Below are positions 23,776 to 32,726 of a DNA stretch of 64,000 nucleotides, in pieces. The translations under genes and the position numbers were made by a program. The notes beneath the pieces are model-generated. The model was given only the letters and a program-made list of their open reading frames with translations, made no database searches and was not told the origin of the DNA. Within the stretch, counting starts at the first letter, position 1; each line of letters begins with the position of its first letter. Location of the stretch: the NCBI RefSeq assembly GCF_036017035.1, contig NZ_JAYXHS010000004.1, positions 372,001 through 436,000 of the forward strand. Reading direction: 5' to 3'. The stretch comes from Viridibacterium silvisoli. GTDB lineage: Bacteria > Pseudomonadota > Gammaproteobacteria > Burkholderiales > Rhodocyclaceae.

Positions 23776-24987
23776 TTAGAACTGAATGCCGGATTTCTCC
23801 GCCACAGTGTGCATGTCCTTGTCACCACGGCCTGACAGGTTCACCAGCAGCACCTTGTCTGCAGGCAGAGTCGGCGCGAGTTTCGCGGCATATGCCAAGG
23901 CATGCGAGGACTCGAGTGCGGGAATGATGCCCTCGAAGTGACACAAATCATGGAAGGCCTTGAGTGCCTCATCATCGGTCACGCTGACGTACTGCGCCCG
24001 TGTCGTGTCCTTGAGCCATGCGTGTTCCGGGCCCACACCCGGATAGTCCAGACCGGCAGAAATCGAATGGGTCTCGATGATCTGTCCGTCGTCGTCCTGT
24101 AGCAGGTAAGTACGGTTGCCGTGCAGAACACCGGGCTTGCCCGCCGTCAGTGATGCGGCATGCATCCCCGAGTCCAGACCATGACCTGCGGCTTCAACGC
24201 CAACCAGCTTGACTTCCGCGTGCGGAATGTATGGATGGAAGATGCCCATGGCATTCGAGCCACCGCCGATACAGGCGATCACGTAGTCAGGTTGGCGTTC
24301 AACCAGCGCCGGCATTTGCTCTATGCATTCCGAGCCAATGATGGACTGGAAGTCGCGCACCATCATCGGATACGGGTGCGGCCCAGCCACGGTCCCGATG
24401 ATGTAGAAAGTATTGGCAACATTCGTTACCCAGTCGCGCATCGCTTCGTTGAGCGCGTCCTTGAGCGTCTTCGAACCCGAGTGCACCGGTACGACCTTCG
24501 CACCGAGCAGCTTCATGCGATAGACATTCGCAGCTTGACGTTTCACGTCTTCCGCGCCCATGTAAACCACGCACTCCATGCCGTAACGCGCCGCCACGGT
24601 AGCAGTTGCGACGCCGTGCTGCCCTGCTCCGGTCTCGGCAATCACGCGTGGCTTGCCCATGCGACGCGCCAGCAGTGCCTGGCCGATACAGTTGTTAACC
24701 TTGTGTGCACCCGTGTGGTTCAGGTCTTCGCGCTTGAGATAGATCTGCGCGCCGCCTAGAAGGCCCGACCAGCGCTTGGCGTGATAGATCGGGCTGGGAC
24801 GCCCGACAAAATGCTTGAGCTCGTAAGCAAACTCCGCCTGGAATTCCGGATCGTTCTGGCTGACTGCATAGGCAGCACGCAACTCTTCCAATGCCGGGAT
24901 CAGCGTTTCTGCGACGAAAATGCCGCCATAGGGACCAAAATGCCCACGATCGTCAGGCAAGTCGTAAGGAATGTCACCGATCTGCAT
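23776..24987 (-). CDS. trpB: tryptophan synthase, beta subunit
   Basis: PLP enzyme joining indole and serine to tryptophan. 403 residues. Family blocks: FGPYGGIFVAETLIPAL, the PLP lysine in LNHTGAHKVNN, ETGAGQHGVA, the phosphate loop CIGGGSNAMG, and the C-terminal LSGRGDKD. The start overlaps the end of trpF by 14 bases, so trpF and trpB are translationally coupled. Confidence 0.97.
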   Translation of the reverse strand: MQIGDIPYDLPDDRGHFGPYGGIFVAETLIPALEELRAAYAVSQNDPEFQAEFAYELKHFVGRPSPIYHAKRWSGLLGGAQIYLKREDLNHTGAHKVNNCIGQALLARRMGKPRVIAETGAGQHGVATATVAARYGMECVVYMGAEDVKRQAANVYRMKLLGAKVVPVHSGSKTLKDALNEAMRDWVTNVANTFYIIGTVAGPHPYPMMVRDFQSIIGSECIEQMPALVERQPDYVIACIGGGSNAMGIFHPYIPHAEVKLVGVEAAGHGLDSGMHAASLTAGKPGVLHGNRTYLLQDDDGQIIETHSISAGLDYPGVGPEHAWLKDTTRAQYVSVTDDEALKAFHDLCHFEGIIPALESSHALAYAAKLAPTLPADKVLLVNLSGRGDKDMHTVAEKSGIQF

Positions 24988-25618
24988 TATCTGCTCCAGC
25001 CACTGCTTTCATGAACGCCGCAATACGCGCAGCGTCTTTAATTCCCTTGGGACCCGGCGTGACTTCGACGCCACTGCTCACATCGACAGCCCACGGCTGC
25101 ACATGACGGATTGCTTCGGCCACGTTCTCTGCCTCAAGCCCGCCTGACAGAATCAGCGGTACAGGAAGGCTTTGCGGGATCAGATCCCAGTCAAATGTCT
25201 TGCCACCACCGCCGTATCCCTCGACCCATGCATCCAGCAGGATACCGAGAGCGTCCGGAAAGGAAGCCGCGTAGTTTAACAGATCGACCCCTGCCCTGAC
25301 CCTTGCGGCCTTGATATAGGGTAGCCCATAGCCTCCGCACTGGCTTGCCACCTCATCCCCATGAAACTGCAGACAGCCGAGTGGCAAAGCAGCCAGATGC
25401 TCGCGGATGTACGCTTCCTCAGCATTGACGAACAAACCGGTAATTGTGACGAAGGGAGGGACGCGCTTGCAGAGAGCGGCTGCTCGCTCGATGCTGATTG
25501 AGCGCGGGCTTGGCGGGTAGAAGTTGAGGCCGATTGCATCGGCGCCCGCATTGACGGCCGCATCCAGATCCTCTTCGCGCGTGATGCCGCAGATTTTGAC
25601 TCGGGTACGCGTATTCAT
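24974..25618 (-). CDS. trpF: phosphoribosylanthranilate isomerase
   Basis: Amadori rearrangement of phosphoribosylanthranilate in tryptophan synthesis. 214 residues, TIM barrel opening with VKICGIT (catalytic Cys), GLNFYPPSPRSI, LQFHGDE, and the catalytic Asp in ILLDAW; the phosphate-binding LSGGL and VDVSSGVE motifs complete it. Monofunctional, as in most betaproteobacteria. Five bases after truA, overlapping trpB. Confidence 0.96.
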   Translation of the reverse strand: MNTRTRVKICGITREEDLDAAVNAGADAIGLNFYPPSPRSISIERAAALCKRVPPFVTITGLFVNAEEAYIREHLAALPLGCLQFHGDEVASQCGGYGLPYIKAARVRAGVDLLNYAASFPDALGILLDAWVEGYGGGGKTFDWDLIPQSLPVPLILSGGLEAENVAEAIRHVQPWAVDVSSGVEVTPGPKGIKDAARIAAFMKAVAGADNADR

Positions 25619-25623
25619 GGCGC

Positions 25624-26418
25624 TTACAACACGATTGCGGGGGTGCCGATGATACGTCCCTCGCCAGGCAGATGCCAGCGGTCCGGGTAGCTCACGCCAC
25701 AGAGATAAAGGCCTGCAGGCGAAAATGTCGGAGGCGCAAGACGTCTATCCTTCATCTGCAACAACTCGCCCATCCAGTCACTTTCAGCTTCACCCTTGCC
25801 GATGAAGATCAGAGCACCGACGAGATTGCGGATCATGTGATGCAGGAAGCCATTGGCCTCGAAGTCGAACATGATCAGATCCCCCGTTCTGCGAACCGCA
25901 GCCATCGTCAGAATGCGAACCGGACTCTTCGCCTGGCACTGTGCGGCACGAAAAGCGGAAAAATCGTGTTCGCCCACCAGAAGATGTGCAGCATCCTGCA
26001 TGCGCGGCAAACTCAATGGCGCGTGGTGCCAGCCGACCTTGCCAGCAAGGATGGCAGGACGCACAGGCCGGTTCAGCAGCACGTAGCGATAACGCCTGGC
26101 GTATGCAGAAAAGCGGGCATGGAAAGTTTCATCAACCTCCTGTGCCCAACGCACACTGACCGTGCCGGGCAAGTGCGCGTTCACACCCCTCACCCAGGCG
26201 CTCAGCGGACGGACAGTGTCCGTATCGAAATGAGCGATCTGTACGGTTGCATGCACACCGGTGTCGGTGCGCCCCGCGCAGGATAAGGCCACTTCATGTC
26301 CCGCTATCGCGGCCACGGCAGCCTGTAAAGCGTCTTGCACGGTACGGCCGTGCGGCTGTGATTGCCAGCCTTCGAAAGCACTTCCGTCGTACTCAATGGA
26401 AAGAACCAGGCGCGGCAC
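25624..26418 (-). CDS. truA: tRNA pseudouridine(38-40) synthase
   Basis: Forms pseudouridine at positions 38-40 of the tRNA anticodon stem. The catalytic Asp lies in CAGRTDTGVHA. I place the start at GTG 26418 (VPRLVLSIEYDGSAFEGWQ), which has GGAG seven bases upstream and a family-like N-terminus, giving 264 residues; the frame continues to an ATG at 26505 but that extension is a cysteine-rich stretch running through a hairpin region. Other blocks: QIAHFDT, ARYRYVLLNRP-like YARRYRYVL, and FLHHMIRNLVGAL. Confidence 0.93.
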   Translation of the reverse strand: MPRLVLSIEYDGSAFEGWQSQPHGRTVQDALQAAVAAIAGHEVALSCAGRTDTGVHATVQIAHFDTDTVRPLSAWVRGVNAHLPGTVSVRWAQEVDETFHARFSAYARRYRYVLLNRPVRPAILAGKVGWHHAPLSLPRMQDAAHLLVGEHDFSAFRAAQCQAKSPVRILTMAAVRRTGDLIMFDFEANGFLHHMIRNLVGALIFIGKGEAESDWMGELLQMKDRRLAPPTFSPAGLYLCGVSYPDRWHLPGEGRIIGTPAIVL

Positions 26419-26448
26419 GCAGTTGCTCCAGCAAGAACCTGCAAGGCA

Positions 26449-26484
26449 GGCCAAAAACAAACCGGCCGTCACTAGGACGGCCGG
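26449..26484 (-). terminator. intrinsic terminator between fimV and truA
   Basis: On the - strand CCGGCCGTC (26484-26476), five-base loop, GACGGCCGG (26470-26462), then TTTGTTTTTGG. A nine-pair GC stem with a U-rich tail, 58 bases after the fimV stop. A second, weaker hairpin (GCCGGG/CCCGGC, 26513-26531) precedes it. truA and the trp genes therefore probably have their own promoter or depend on read-through. Confidence 0.8.
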
Positions 26485-26541
26485 ATACGGTACCAGCAAA
26501 CGCAAGCCTCACGCCGGGCAGAAAACCCGGCTTGAATCGAC

Positions 26542-29500
26542 TCAGGCGATCCGTGACAAGATGGTTTGCGCCATTTGCTTCTGTTGGTCTGCGCCATCCG
26601 CCATGACCTCTTCCAGCAGCTCGCGCGCACCTTCAATGTCGCCCATTTCTTCGTAAGCCCGTGCCAATTCAAGCTTGGTGCTCACTTCATCATGAACGTC
26701 GATGGTACCCACCGCAGGCTGTGACGCCGCGGCGGTATCCACGAACTCGGCTTGCTGACGCGATGGCGCCGGCACAGGGGCGGGAGCTTGAGGCTGACCC
26801 AGCCCGGCATCGGTACGCAGGCTGATATCAGACAGATCCATATTGCTGCGCGATACGTTCGTATCTTCACCGAGCTCGAAGTCGAAATCGAGCAAGCTGC
26901 TTTCGAAGTTGGTCTTTTCCAGATCAACCACTGACAGCGAGGTGCGCTCCATCGCACGCTCGATACCCATGTCTGCGTCTGTCTCGCTCAACGCCTGCAT
27001 GGCTTCATCCACGGCAGCTTCAGCTGCAAGCTGCTGCGAGGCCGCTGGTGCGCTCACAGGCTGCTCGGCGAACGGATCCATGTCGAGATCGAACTCAAGC
27101 GGTGCAGATACATCAACGGGCGCTGCTGCGACGGAATCCAGTGCCAGCGGAGGCAAATCGTCCTCTTCCTCGCGAGCTTCCACTTGTGTTTCTGGCTCGT
27201 CGCCTTCAGGCAGTTCGAGATCCAGGTTGAAGTCCAGGTTCAACGGCTCCGGCGCGCTCGCAACCACCTCTGCTTCTGCGGGAAGCATTGGCGCATCGGT
27301 ATCACCAGAGCCCGTGAACTGACCGATCTCGCCAGGCACCGTCCACGTTGCACGCATCTGCGAAACATTATTGGTGCCGAAGCTGACGCCCGTTGGCTCG
27401 ATAGCCGCCACGGGTTCAGGGGCAAGCGCAGGAGCCGCAGCGACTACCGCCTCGGCAATAGCGGCCGCAGCTACTGGAGCAGGACTTGGAGCACCTTCTG
27501 GCGGAATGATGACCGTCGTGTTGCCGCTGCCATAGAGCGGGTTGCCCGGATCGAGCCGTGCGCCCAACGCAGCAGCCTTGGCCCAGTCATCACCGGCACC
27601 ACCGGTCTGCGTGAAGAGATCGGTTGCAATGTTTTCAAACTGCTTGACGCTACGGCGCTGCGCATAGATCTCGAGCAGTTTGAGATAAATCGCGATGCGG
27701 CTTGGGTCGTTCTTCAAGGCATCCAGCAGGATTTCCTCTGCTTGTGCATCACGGCCGTATGCCATATAGACATCGGCTTCCGCGACGGGATCAACCCCTT
27801 CATCCGTGTCGATCGCCGACAAACCGGACTGGCTGAAATCCGTGTGCAACACACTCGTTCCGGTATCCACTGTCTGACCGCCGGCGTTGCCGAATACCGA
27901 GTTCGGGCTGGTCGACACCTCGCTCATTGATGTCATGCCGCTGTTCGCGTTACTGCGACGGCGATTGCGCACCACAACGTACCCAGCACCCAACACAGCC
28001 AAGCCCAGTGCGCCCAGCGTCAGCGGATTGGTGAAGAGACCGCTCTCCTCTTCTGCAACAGGTGGTACCGGGGGAGTTGCCACAACAGCCGGCGCAGAGG
28101 CCTGCACTGGTGCAGACGCTTCCACGACGGGCGCTGGCGCGGAAGCAAGCTCTACAACGGGCGCAGATGGCGCCGTAGCCGCTGCTAGCGCAGCAGCGTC
28201 GGCTGCAGCCTTGTCCTTCGCTGCCTGCTCCGCTGCAGCTTTTTCAGCGGCTTCAGCCGCAAGCTTGTCTTGCGCAGCCTTCTCAGCAGCCGCTTTCTCC
28301 GCTGCTGCCTTTTCTGCAGTTGCAGCCTTCTCGGCGGCAAGCTTCTCAGCCGCTGCTAACTTGTCAGCCTTGGCCTTCTCTGCCGCCGCAGCCTTCTCTG
28401 CCTTGGCTTGTTCGGCAGCCGCAAGCTTTTCAGCCTTGGCTTTCTCAGCAGCGGCGGCTTTTTCTGCTTTCTCAGCAGCAGCCTTTTCCGCCTTCGTCAT
28501 TTTCGCGTCGGCCTGTGCATTGGCCTTGGCCTGCGCTTCAGCTTGCTTTTGCAGATCGGCCAGATTCTGGCTTTTCAGCTGCACCAGCTTCTCAAGCTCC
28601 TTGACATTACGTTCAAGCTCGGCTGTGCGCGACTTGGCTTCCTTCAAAGCCTTATCGCGTGCGGCTACATCTTCTTCGAGAGCCTGAACACGGGCAGCAC
28701 TCTTGCCACCATCTGCCGCACCAGAACCCTTGTCGCCGGGCGCTTTGCTGATTTTCAACTCATCTTTGGCTTGCGCGGCCGACGCTTTTTCCTCGACCTT
28801 CGGAGCCACTTTCCCGCTACCGGCTTGTGTACTACTTGCATCCTTTGCCGGCGCCTTGGCTACAGCCGCACCAACCTCTTGTTTCAAGCCTTCAAAGCTC
28901 GAAGCCTTGACGATGATCTGGCGTGCTTCTGCCTTGTCGATGGCTGCTGCATCGGCGGCGCTTGGCACCTTGAGAACCTGGCCAACGCGCAGACGATTGA
29001 TATTGCCACCACCGAATTCCGACTGATTGGCCTGATACAAGGCTGCCATCATCTGGTCGCGCGTAACTTCGACAGGCTTCACGCGAGCTGCAATGGAGGA
29101 CGCTGAATCGCCTTGACGAACGGTGTACTCGCCCGATTTTTCGCTGGCGGCAGGCGCTTCCGCAGCGCGCTCGGCGGGAGCCACCTTCGCAGCAGGCCTC
29201 GTGCTACGTGGCGATGGCGCTGCATCGGCTTTACGGGGTGCTCTTGAAGCGGCGGAAGTCTGCGCAGCCGGAGCTCTATCGCTACGCACGGAAGGCTCGG
29301 AGATTTGTGGCAACGGCTTCACTGCTGCCGTTTCGGCCGGGTCCAGCAAGAAGGTGTACTCGCGCAGAATGCGCCCACCACCCCAGTTCAGTTCGACGAG
29401 CATATCTACGAAGGGCTCGTTGAAAGCACGGTCAGAAAAGATTTTTACGACTGCGGCACCACCGCGACGCTCGATGCTCATACGCACCGTCGTCAGCTCA

Positions 29501-29724
29501 CCCGCGTATTCAATGTTCGCTCTGGCGTGGGCCTCTGGCGTAGCCACTTTCGCCGACATAGCCTCCAGCTCATCTGGCGTCGCAGCGATTTCGACCTCGG
29601 CTCGCAAGGGTTGTCCCAAGGAGCTGAGAACGTTGATGCGTCCTAACCCTGCGGCACCTGCACCGCCAGAAATGGACGCAATCATTGCTGCCAAAAGGGT
29701 GCTACGAAGTAACGATTTTTTCAT
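26542..29724 (-). CDS. fimV: FimV-type polar hub protein
   Basis: Inner-membrane peptidoglycan-associated hub; in Pseudomonas it organises the pole, type IV pili and twitching. 1060 residues: signal peptide (1-24), conserved FimV N-terminal domain (INVLSSLGQPLRAEVEI to about 135), LysM domain (about 198-256, EYTVRQGDS...LRVGQVLKVPS), coiled coil, a long Ala/Lys/Glu repeat (about 395-520), one transmembrane helix (LTLGALGLAVLGAGYVVV), an acidic cytoplasmic region with a TPR-like YLKLLEIYAQR segment, and the FimV C-terminal motif (LARAYEEMGDIEGARELLEEV). Has its own promoter at 29767-29794. Between asd and truA, the typical betaproteobacterial place. Confidence 0.95.
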   Translation of the reverse strand: MKKSLLRSTLLAAMIASISGGAGAAGLGRINVLSSLGQPLRAEVEIAATPDELEAMSAKVATPEAHARANIEYAGELTTVRMSIERRGGAAVVKIFSDRAFNEPFVDMLVELNWGGGRILREYTFLLDPAETAAVKPLPQISEPSVRSDRAPAAQTSAASRAPRKADAAPSPRSTRPAAKVAPAERAAEAPAASEKSGEYTVRQGDSASSIAARVKPVEVTRDQMMAALYQANQSEFGGGNINRLRVGQVLKVPSAADAAAIDKAEARQIIVKASSFEGLKQEVGAAVAKAPAKDASSTQAGSGKVAPKVEEKASAAQAKDELKISKAPGDKGSGAADGGKSAARVQALEEDVAARDKALKEAKSRTAELERNVKELEKLVQLKSQNLADLQKQAEAQAKANAQADAKMTKAEKAAAEKAEKAAAAEKAKAEKLAAAEQAKAEKAAAAEKAKADKLAAAEKLAAEKAATAEKAAAEKAAAEKAAQDKLAAEAAEKAAAEQAAKDKAAADAAALAAATAPSAPVVELASAPAPVVEASAPVQASAPAVVATPPVPPVAEEESGLFTNPLTLGALGLAVLGAGYVVVRNRRRSNANSGMTSMSEVSTSPNSVFGNAGGQTVDTGTSVLHTDFSQSGLSAIDTDEGVDPVAEADVYMAYGRDAQAEEILLDALKNDPSRIAIYLKLLEIYAQRRSVKQFENIATDLFTQTGGAGDDWAKAAALGARLDPGNPLYGSGNTTVIIPPEGAPSPAPVAAAAIAEAVVAAAPALAPEPVAAIEPTGVSFGTNNVSQMRATWTVPGEIGQFTGSGDTDAPMLPAEAEVVASAPEPLNLDFNLDLELPEGDEPETQVEAREEEDDLPPLALDSVAAAPVDVSAPLEFDLDMDPFAEQPVSAPAASQQLAAEAAVDEAMQALSETDADMGIERAMERTSLSVVDLEKTNFESSLLDFDFELGEDTNVSRSNMDLSDISLRTDAGLGQPQAPAPVPAPSRQQAEFVDTAAASQPAVGTIDVHDEVSTKLELARAYEEMGDIEGARELLEEVMADGADQQKQMAQTILSRIA

Positions 29725-29766
29725 AACGCTTCGTGCGGCATTGCCTGGAAGGCGGCCGGAGTGGTG

Positions 29767-29794
29767 GTTATAGTAAAGTTCAAAATAACATCAA
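29767..29794 (-). promoter_or_regulatory. fimV promoter
   Basis: On the - strand TTGATG (29794-29789), 16-base AT-rich spacer, TATAAC (29772-29767). It lies 43 bases before the fimV ATG. Confidence 0.6.
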
Positions 29795-29873
29795 TGAGTT
29801 ATCGCCGCAAGCTCATCCATTACCTGAATACAGCCGACTAAGCCCCTCAATTGTTGTTTTTGTACAAATCGAT

Positions 29874-29902
29874 TTCAAAACCGGCGGAGCCCTCGCTCCG
29901 CC
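29874..29902 (-). terminator. intrinsic terminator after asd
   Basis: On the - strand GGCGGAGC (29902-29895), loop GAGG, GCTCCGCC (29890-29883), then GGTTTTG. Eight GC-rich pairs with a short U-run, 13 bases after the asd stop. Confidence 0.65.
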
Positions 29903-29915
29903 TGAATTTCCAGCC

Positions 29916-31049
29916 TCAGCGCTCGATCAAGATACGCAGCATGCGACGCAGCGGTTCGGCCGCGCCCCAAAGCAATTGGTCGCCGACGGTGAATGCTGTC
30001 AGATACTCGCCACCCATCGCCAGCTTGCGCAGCCGACCGACGGGTACATGCAGATGGCCGGTCACTGCAGCGGGTGTCAGCTCACGTTCGGAGCGTTCAC
30101 GCTCATTCGGTACCACGCGCACCCAGTCATTTGCCTTGGCAAGAATGTCTGACACCTCATCCAACGGCACGTCGCGACGCAGCTTGATAGTCATTGCCTG
30201 GCTATGACAACGCATTGCGCCGATACGCACGCAGAGGCCATCGATCGGCACGCTGCCGGGCGTGCGGAATGCTGGCTTGCCAAGAATCTTGTTGCACTCG
30301 GCCCCGCCCTTCCACTCTTCCTTGCTAGCGCCGTTTTCGTATGGCACATCGATCCACGGGATCAGGCTGCCAGCCAATGCGGTATTGCGGAAATTTGCCT
30401 TCGGAAAATCATCGCTGCGGATTGTCTCGGCAACCTTACGGTCGATGTCGAGAATCGCCGATGCCGGATCTGCCAGCAGGTCAGCAACAGAACCATGGAT
30501 TCGCCCCATCTGCGAAATCAGCTCGCGCATGTTTTGCGCACCAGCGCCCGACGCAGCCTGATAAGTCATCGAGGTCGCCCATTCGATCAGGTCGTTTTCG
30601 AACAGACCACCCAACGCCATCAGCATCAGACTGACAGTACAGTTGCCGCCGATATAGTTCTTCACGCCACGCGACAAGCCCTCGTCAATCACTTTGCGAT
30701 TGACCGGGTCCAGCACGATGATGGCATCGTCCTTCATGCGCAGCGATGACGCGGCATCGATCCAGTAGCCGTTCCAGCCAGCCGCGCGCAGTTGCGGGAA
30801 CACTTCGTTCGTGTAGTCACCGCCCTGGCAGGTCACCACGACATCCATCTGACGCAGGTCGTCGATCGACTTGGCGTCCTTCAACGCAGCCACATCGGCG
30901 CCGACATCAGGCCCCTTGCCTCCCACATTCGACGTGGTAAAGAAAACGGGCTCGATATGCGCGAAATCCTTTTCTTCACGCATACGCTGCATCAACACGG
31001 AGCCGACCATACCGCGCCAGCCAACAAAACCTACTCGCAGTGCACTCAC
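29916..31049 (-). CDS. asd: aspartate-semialdehyde dehydrogenase
   Basis: Reduces aspartyl phosphate to aspartate semialdehyde, the branch point to lysine/diaminopimelate, methionine and threonine. 377 residues of the long, Gram-negative type: GFVGWRGMVGSVLMQRM (NADP site), SSLRMKDDAIIVLDPVN, active-site cysteine in GGNCTVSLMLMAL, and the catalytic histidine near RIGAMRCHSQAM. GTG 31049 is chosen: AAGGAA stands upstream and the Rossmann motif follows at the normal distance; the frame extends to 31133 without family likeness. Confidence 0.95.
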   Translation of the reverse strand: MSALRVGFVGWRGMVGSVLMQRMREEKDFAHIEPVFFTTSNVGGKGPDVGADVAALKDAKSIDDLRQMDVVVTCQGGDYTNEVFPQLRAAGWNGYWIDAASSLRMKDDAIIVLDPVNRKVIDEGLSRGVKNYIGGNCTVSLMLMALGGLFENDLIEWATSMTYQAASGAGAQNMRELISQMGRIHGSVADLLADPASAILDIDRKVAETIRSDDFPKANFRNTALAGSLIPWIDVPYENGASKEEWKGGAECNKILGKPAFRTPGSVPIDGLCVRIGAMRCHSQAMTIKLRRDVPLDEVSDILAKANDWVRVVPNERERSERELTPAAVTGHLHVPVGRLRKLAMGGEYLTAFTVGDQLLWGAAEPLRRMLRILIER

Positions 31050-31478
31050 TTGTATTTCCTTCTGAACAAAAGTCCCCGCCCGGGCGATCTGATCCGCCTG
31101 TCCCGCCGCTGGCGGGAACTCGAGCGGTGACACAGGCGAAACTATCCGGTAACGGTTTTAGTCGTTTTGGTAGTGGTGGTCGTGGACGTGGCAATGCCAC
31201 CAGCCGTTGCGGCGGTGGTTGGGTATTGCGCAGGGATGTGTGCGTCCAGGATCATCGGTAATGCCATTCAAGGTATCGCAACGGGTGCGATGCCGAACCT
31301 CCGGAACGTGCCGATCAACGACGATCAGGCAGCTACTCCGTAGTCAGACTAGAACTTTAGCGCAGCAAGCACAGCAGGAAAAGCTTTGTCTGCATGGGTT
31401 TGCCAGCAAAAACGCCGATGCAAGGCCAATTCCGGAGCTTGCCAGCGTGCAGGCCCTGGCCGTAAGGCAAATCCGCAG
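31050..31478. other. gene-poor interval between asd and the small membrane protein gene
   Basis: No convincing gene. The best candidate is a + strand frame from TTG 31167 or ATG 31194 to the stop at 31341-31343: 49 residues from the ATG, hydrophobic at first, then SRIIGNAIQGIATGAMPNL, a glycine-zipper-like pattern. It has no clear Shine-Dalgarno and no + strand neighbour. It may be a small membrane protein, a remnant, or chance. Confidence 0.4.
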
Positions 31479-31772
31479 TCAGTCTTCATAGTGGGTGAAG
31501 TAGCTCACCAGCTGGTGCTCGCAGCATTTGAATACGAGGTAGAACATCAAACTCAGACAGCCGTAGCCGACGAGTTCGAATATTTGGCGCAGGGCGCCGT
31601 CGCGCGCCGCCATCCAGCCGTATTCGAGAAACAAGCTGATATTCGCCTTGAACAGGTAGATGAGATTCAGCGAAGTCAGGCCGAAAAGCGCGAAGCTGAG
31701 GCCCATGAGGACAAATGCAAGAACAGGCCGTTCACGCAATTCCTCAGTAAAGAATTTCCGCAGTAGACGCAT
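31479..31772 (-). CDS. small membrane protein of unknown function
   Basis: 97 residues with two hydrophobic segments (about 18-41 and 64-82) separated by a short loop containing YGWMAARDGALRQIFELVGY, and a C-terminal CCEHQLVSYFTHYED tail. I do not recognise the family. The start at 31772 follows GGGGG seven bases upstream and sits 52 bases after the M48 peptidase stop; the longer frame to 31955 only overlaps that gene. Probably cotranscribed with aroC and the peptidase. Topology is predicted by eye. Confidence 0.65.
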   Translation of the reverse strand: MRLLRKFFTEELRERPVLAFVLMGLSFALFGLTSLNLIYLFKANISLFLEYGWMAARDGALRQIFELVGYGCLSLMFYLVFKCCEHQLVSYFTHYED

Positions 31773-31824
31773 GTCAGCCCCCGATCTGAGCGAAGCGGGG
31801 ATTGTCTCATGCTCACACGCAGCC

Positions 31825-32691
31825 TCAGCGAGGAGTGCCGTTCTTTCGAGCCTCTTCGTAGAGCGGCATGACGACCTGACTCGTCGCGCGCAGATCGGCC
31901 TGGCGCTCTTCGCTCGGAGGATGCGAAGACAGTATCTTGGGTGGCGCGCTGCCACCAGCCTGGCCCATCTTCTGCCACAGCGTTACCGCTGCGCGTGGAT
32001 CGAAACCTGCGCGCGCTGCCAGCTCAAGCCCCATGCGATCCGCTTCTGTTTCCTGCTCACGCGAATTCGGCAATGCGAGCGCCGCCATCGACGCGGAATT
32101 CGCAAGATCCGGCGGGATGTCTATGCCCATGAACGCGCCACCGAGCAGCAAGCCGATGCTTCCGACTTGTGCCGCCAGTACGCGCGGTTTGCGCTCCAGC
32201 GCGTGCTCGCGCAAGGCGTGCGATATCTCATGGCCAATGACTGCCGCCAGCTCATCGTCGGTCAGCTTGAGTTGTTCGATCAGGCCGGTGAAAACGGCGA
32301 TCTTGCCTCCCGGCATACACCAGGCATTGATCTCTTTGCTCTCGATCACGTTGACCTCCCAAGCCCAACTACGCGCATCGGGACGGAAGATCACGACCTG
32401 CGGAATCAAACGATCGGCGATGCGCCGCACACGTTCTGTCTGCGCCTTGTCTGGATTGAGCTGGTTCTTTTTCTGCGCATCCTTGATCGTGGTGGTGTAG
32501 GCCAGCGCAGACTCCTGATTCATCTCACGCGTACCTTGCGTGTGATCGCCCATGATTGACTGCGTGCGCGTGACACCCACCGCACCAGGCTGCGTGGTCT
32601 GTATCGTCTGGCACCCCGTCAATAGCAGCGCGGTGAGACCGCACAGAAAACCAAGGGCGCGAATCTGCCGTGATTGCCACCGTGATTTCAT
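31825..32691 (-). CDS. M48-family lipoprotein metallopeptidase
   Basis: Periplasmic zinc protease, lipid-anchored. 288 residues: signal peptide with lipobox LLTGC, then the M48 catalytic domain with the zinc motif HEISHALREH at about residues 150-159 and the third ligand in EQETEADRMGLEL. Similar in layout to the LoiP/YggG group involved in envelope quality control. ATG 32691 is chosen because AGGGGAG precedes it by about seven bases. Lies 35 bases after aroC. Confidence 0.9.
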   Translation of the reverse strand: MKSRWQSRQIRALGFLCGLTALLLTGCQTIQTTQPGAVGVTRTQSIMGDHTQGTREMNQESALAYTTTIKDAQKKNQLNPDKAQTERVRRIADRLIPQVVIFRPDARSWAWEVNVIESKEINAWCMPGGKIAVFTGLIEQLKLTDDELAAVIGHEISHALREHALERKPRVLAAQVGSIGLLLGGAFMGIDIPPDLANSASMAALALPNSREQETEADRMGLELAARAGFDPRAAVTLWQKMGQAGGSAPPKILSSHPPSEERQADLRATSQVVMPLYEEARKNGTPR

Positions 32692-32726
32692 ACCCATCTC
32701 CCCTGTGTTCAACAGATCTGTTCCGC

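Noticed and set aside
26419..26505. 29-residue N-terminal extension of TruA that looks like a signal peptide
   Set aside because: TruA is cytoplasmic; the stretch overlaps the terminator hairpin, and GTG 26418 has a good Shine-Dalgarno and a family-like N-terminus.
31149..31343. Valine-rich codons (VTVLVVLVVVVVDV) on the + strand, considered as a second branched-chain leader peptide
   Set aside because: No + strand gene and no terminator/antiterminator follow; the next genes all lie on the - strand.
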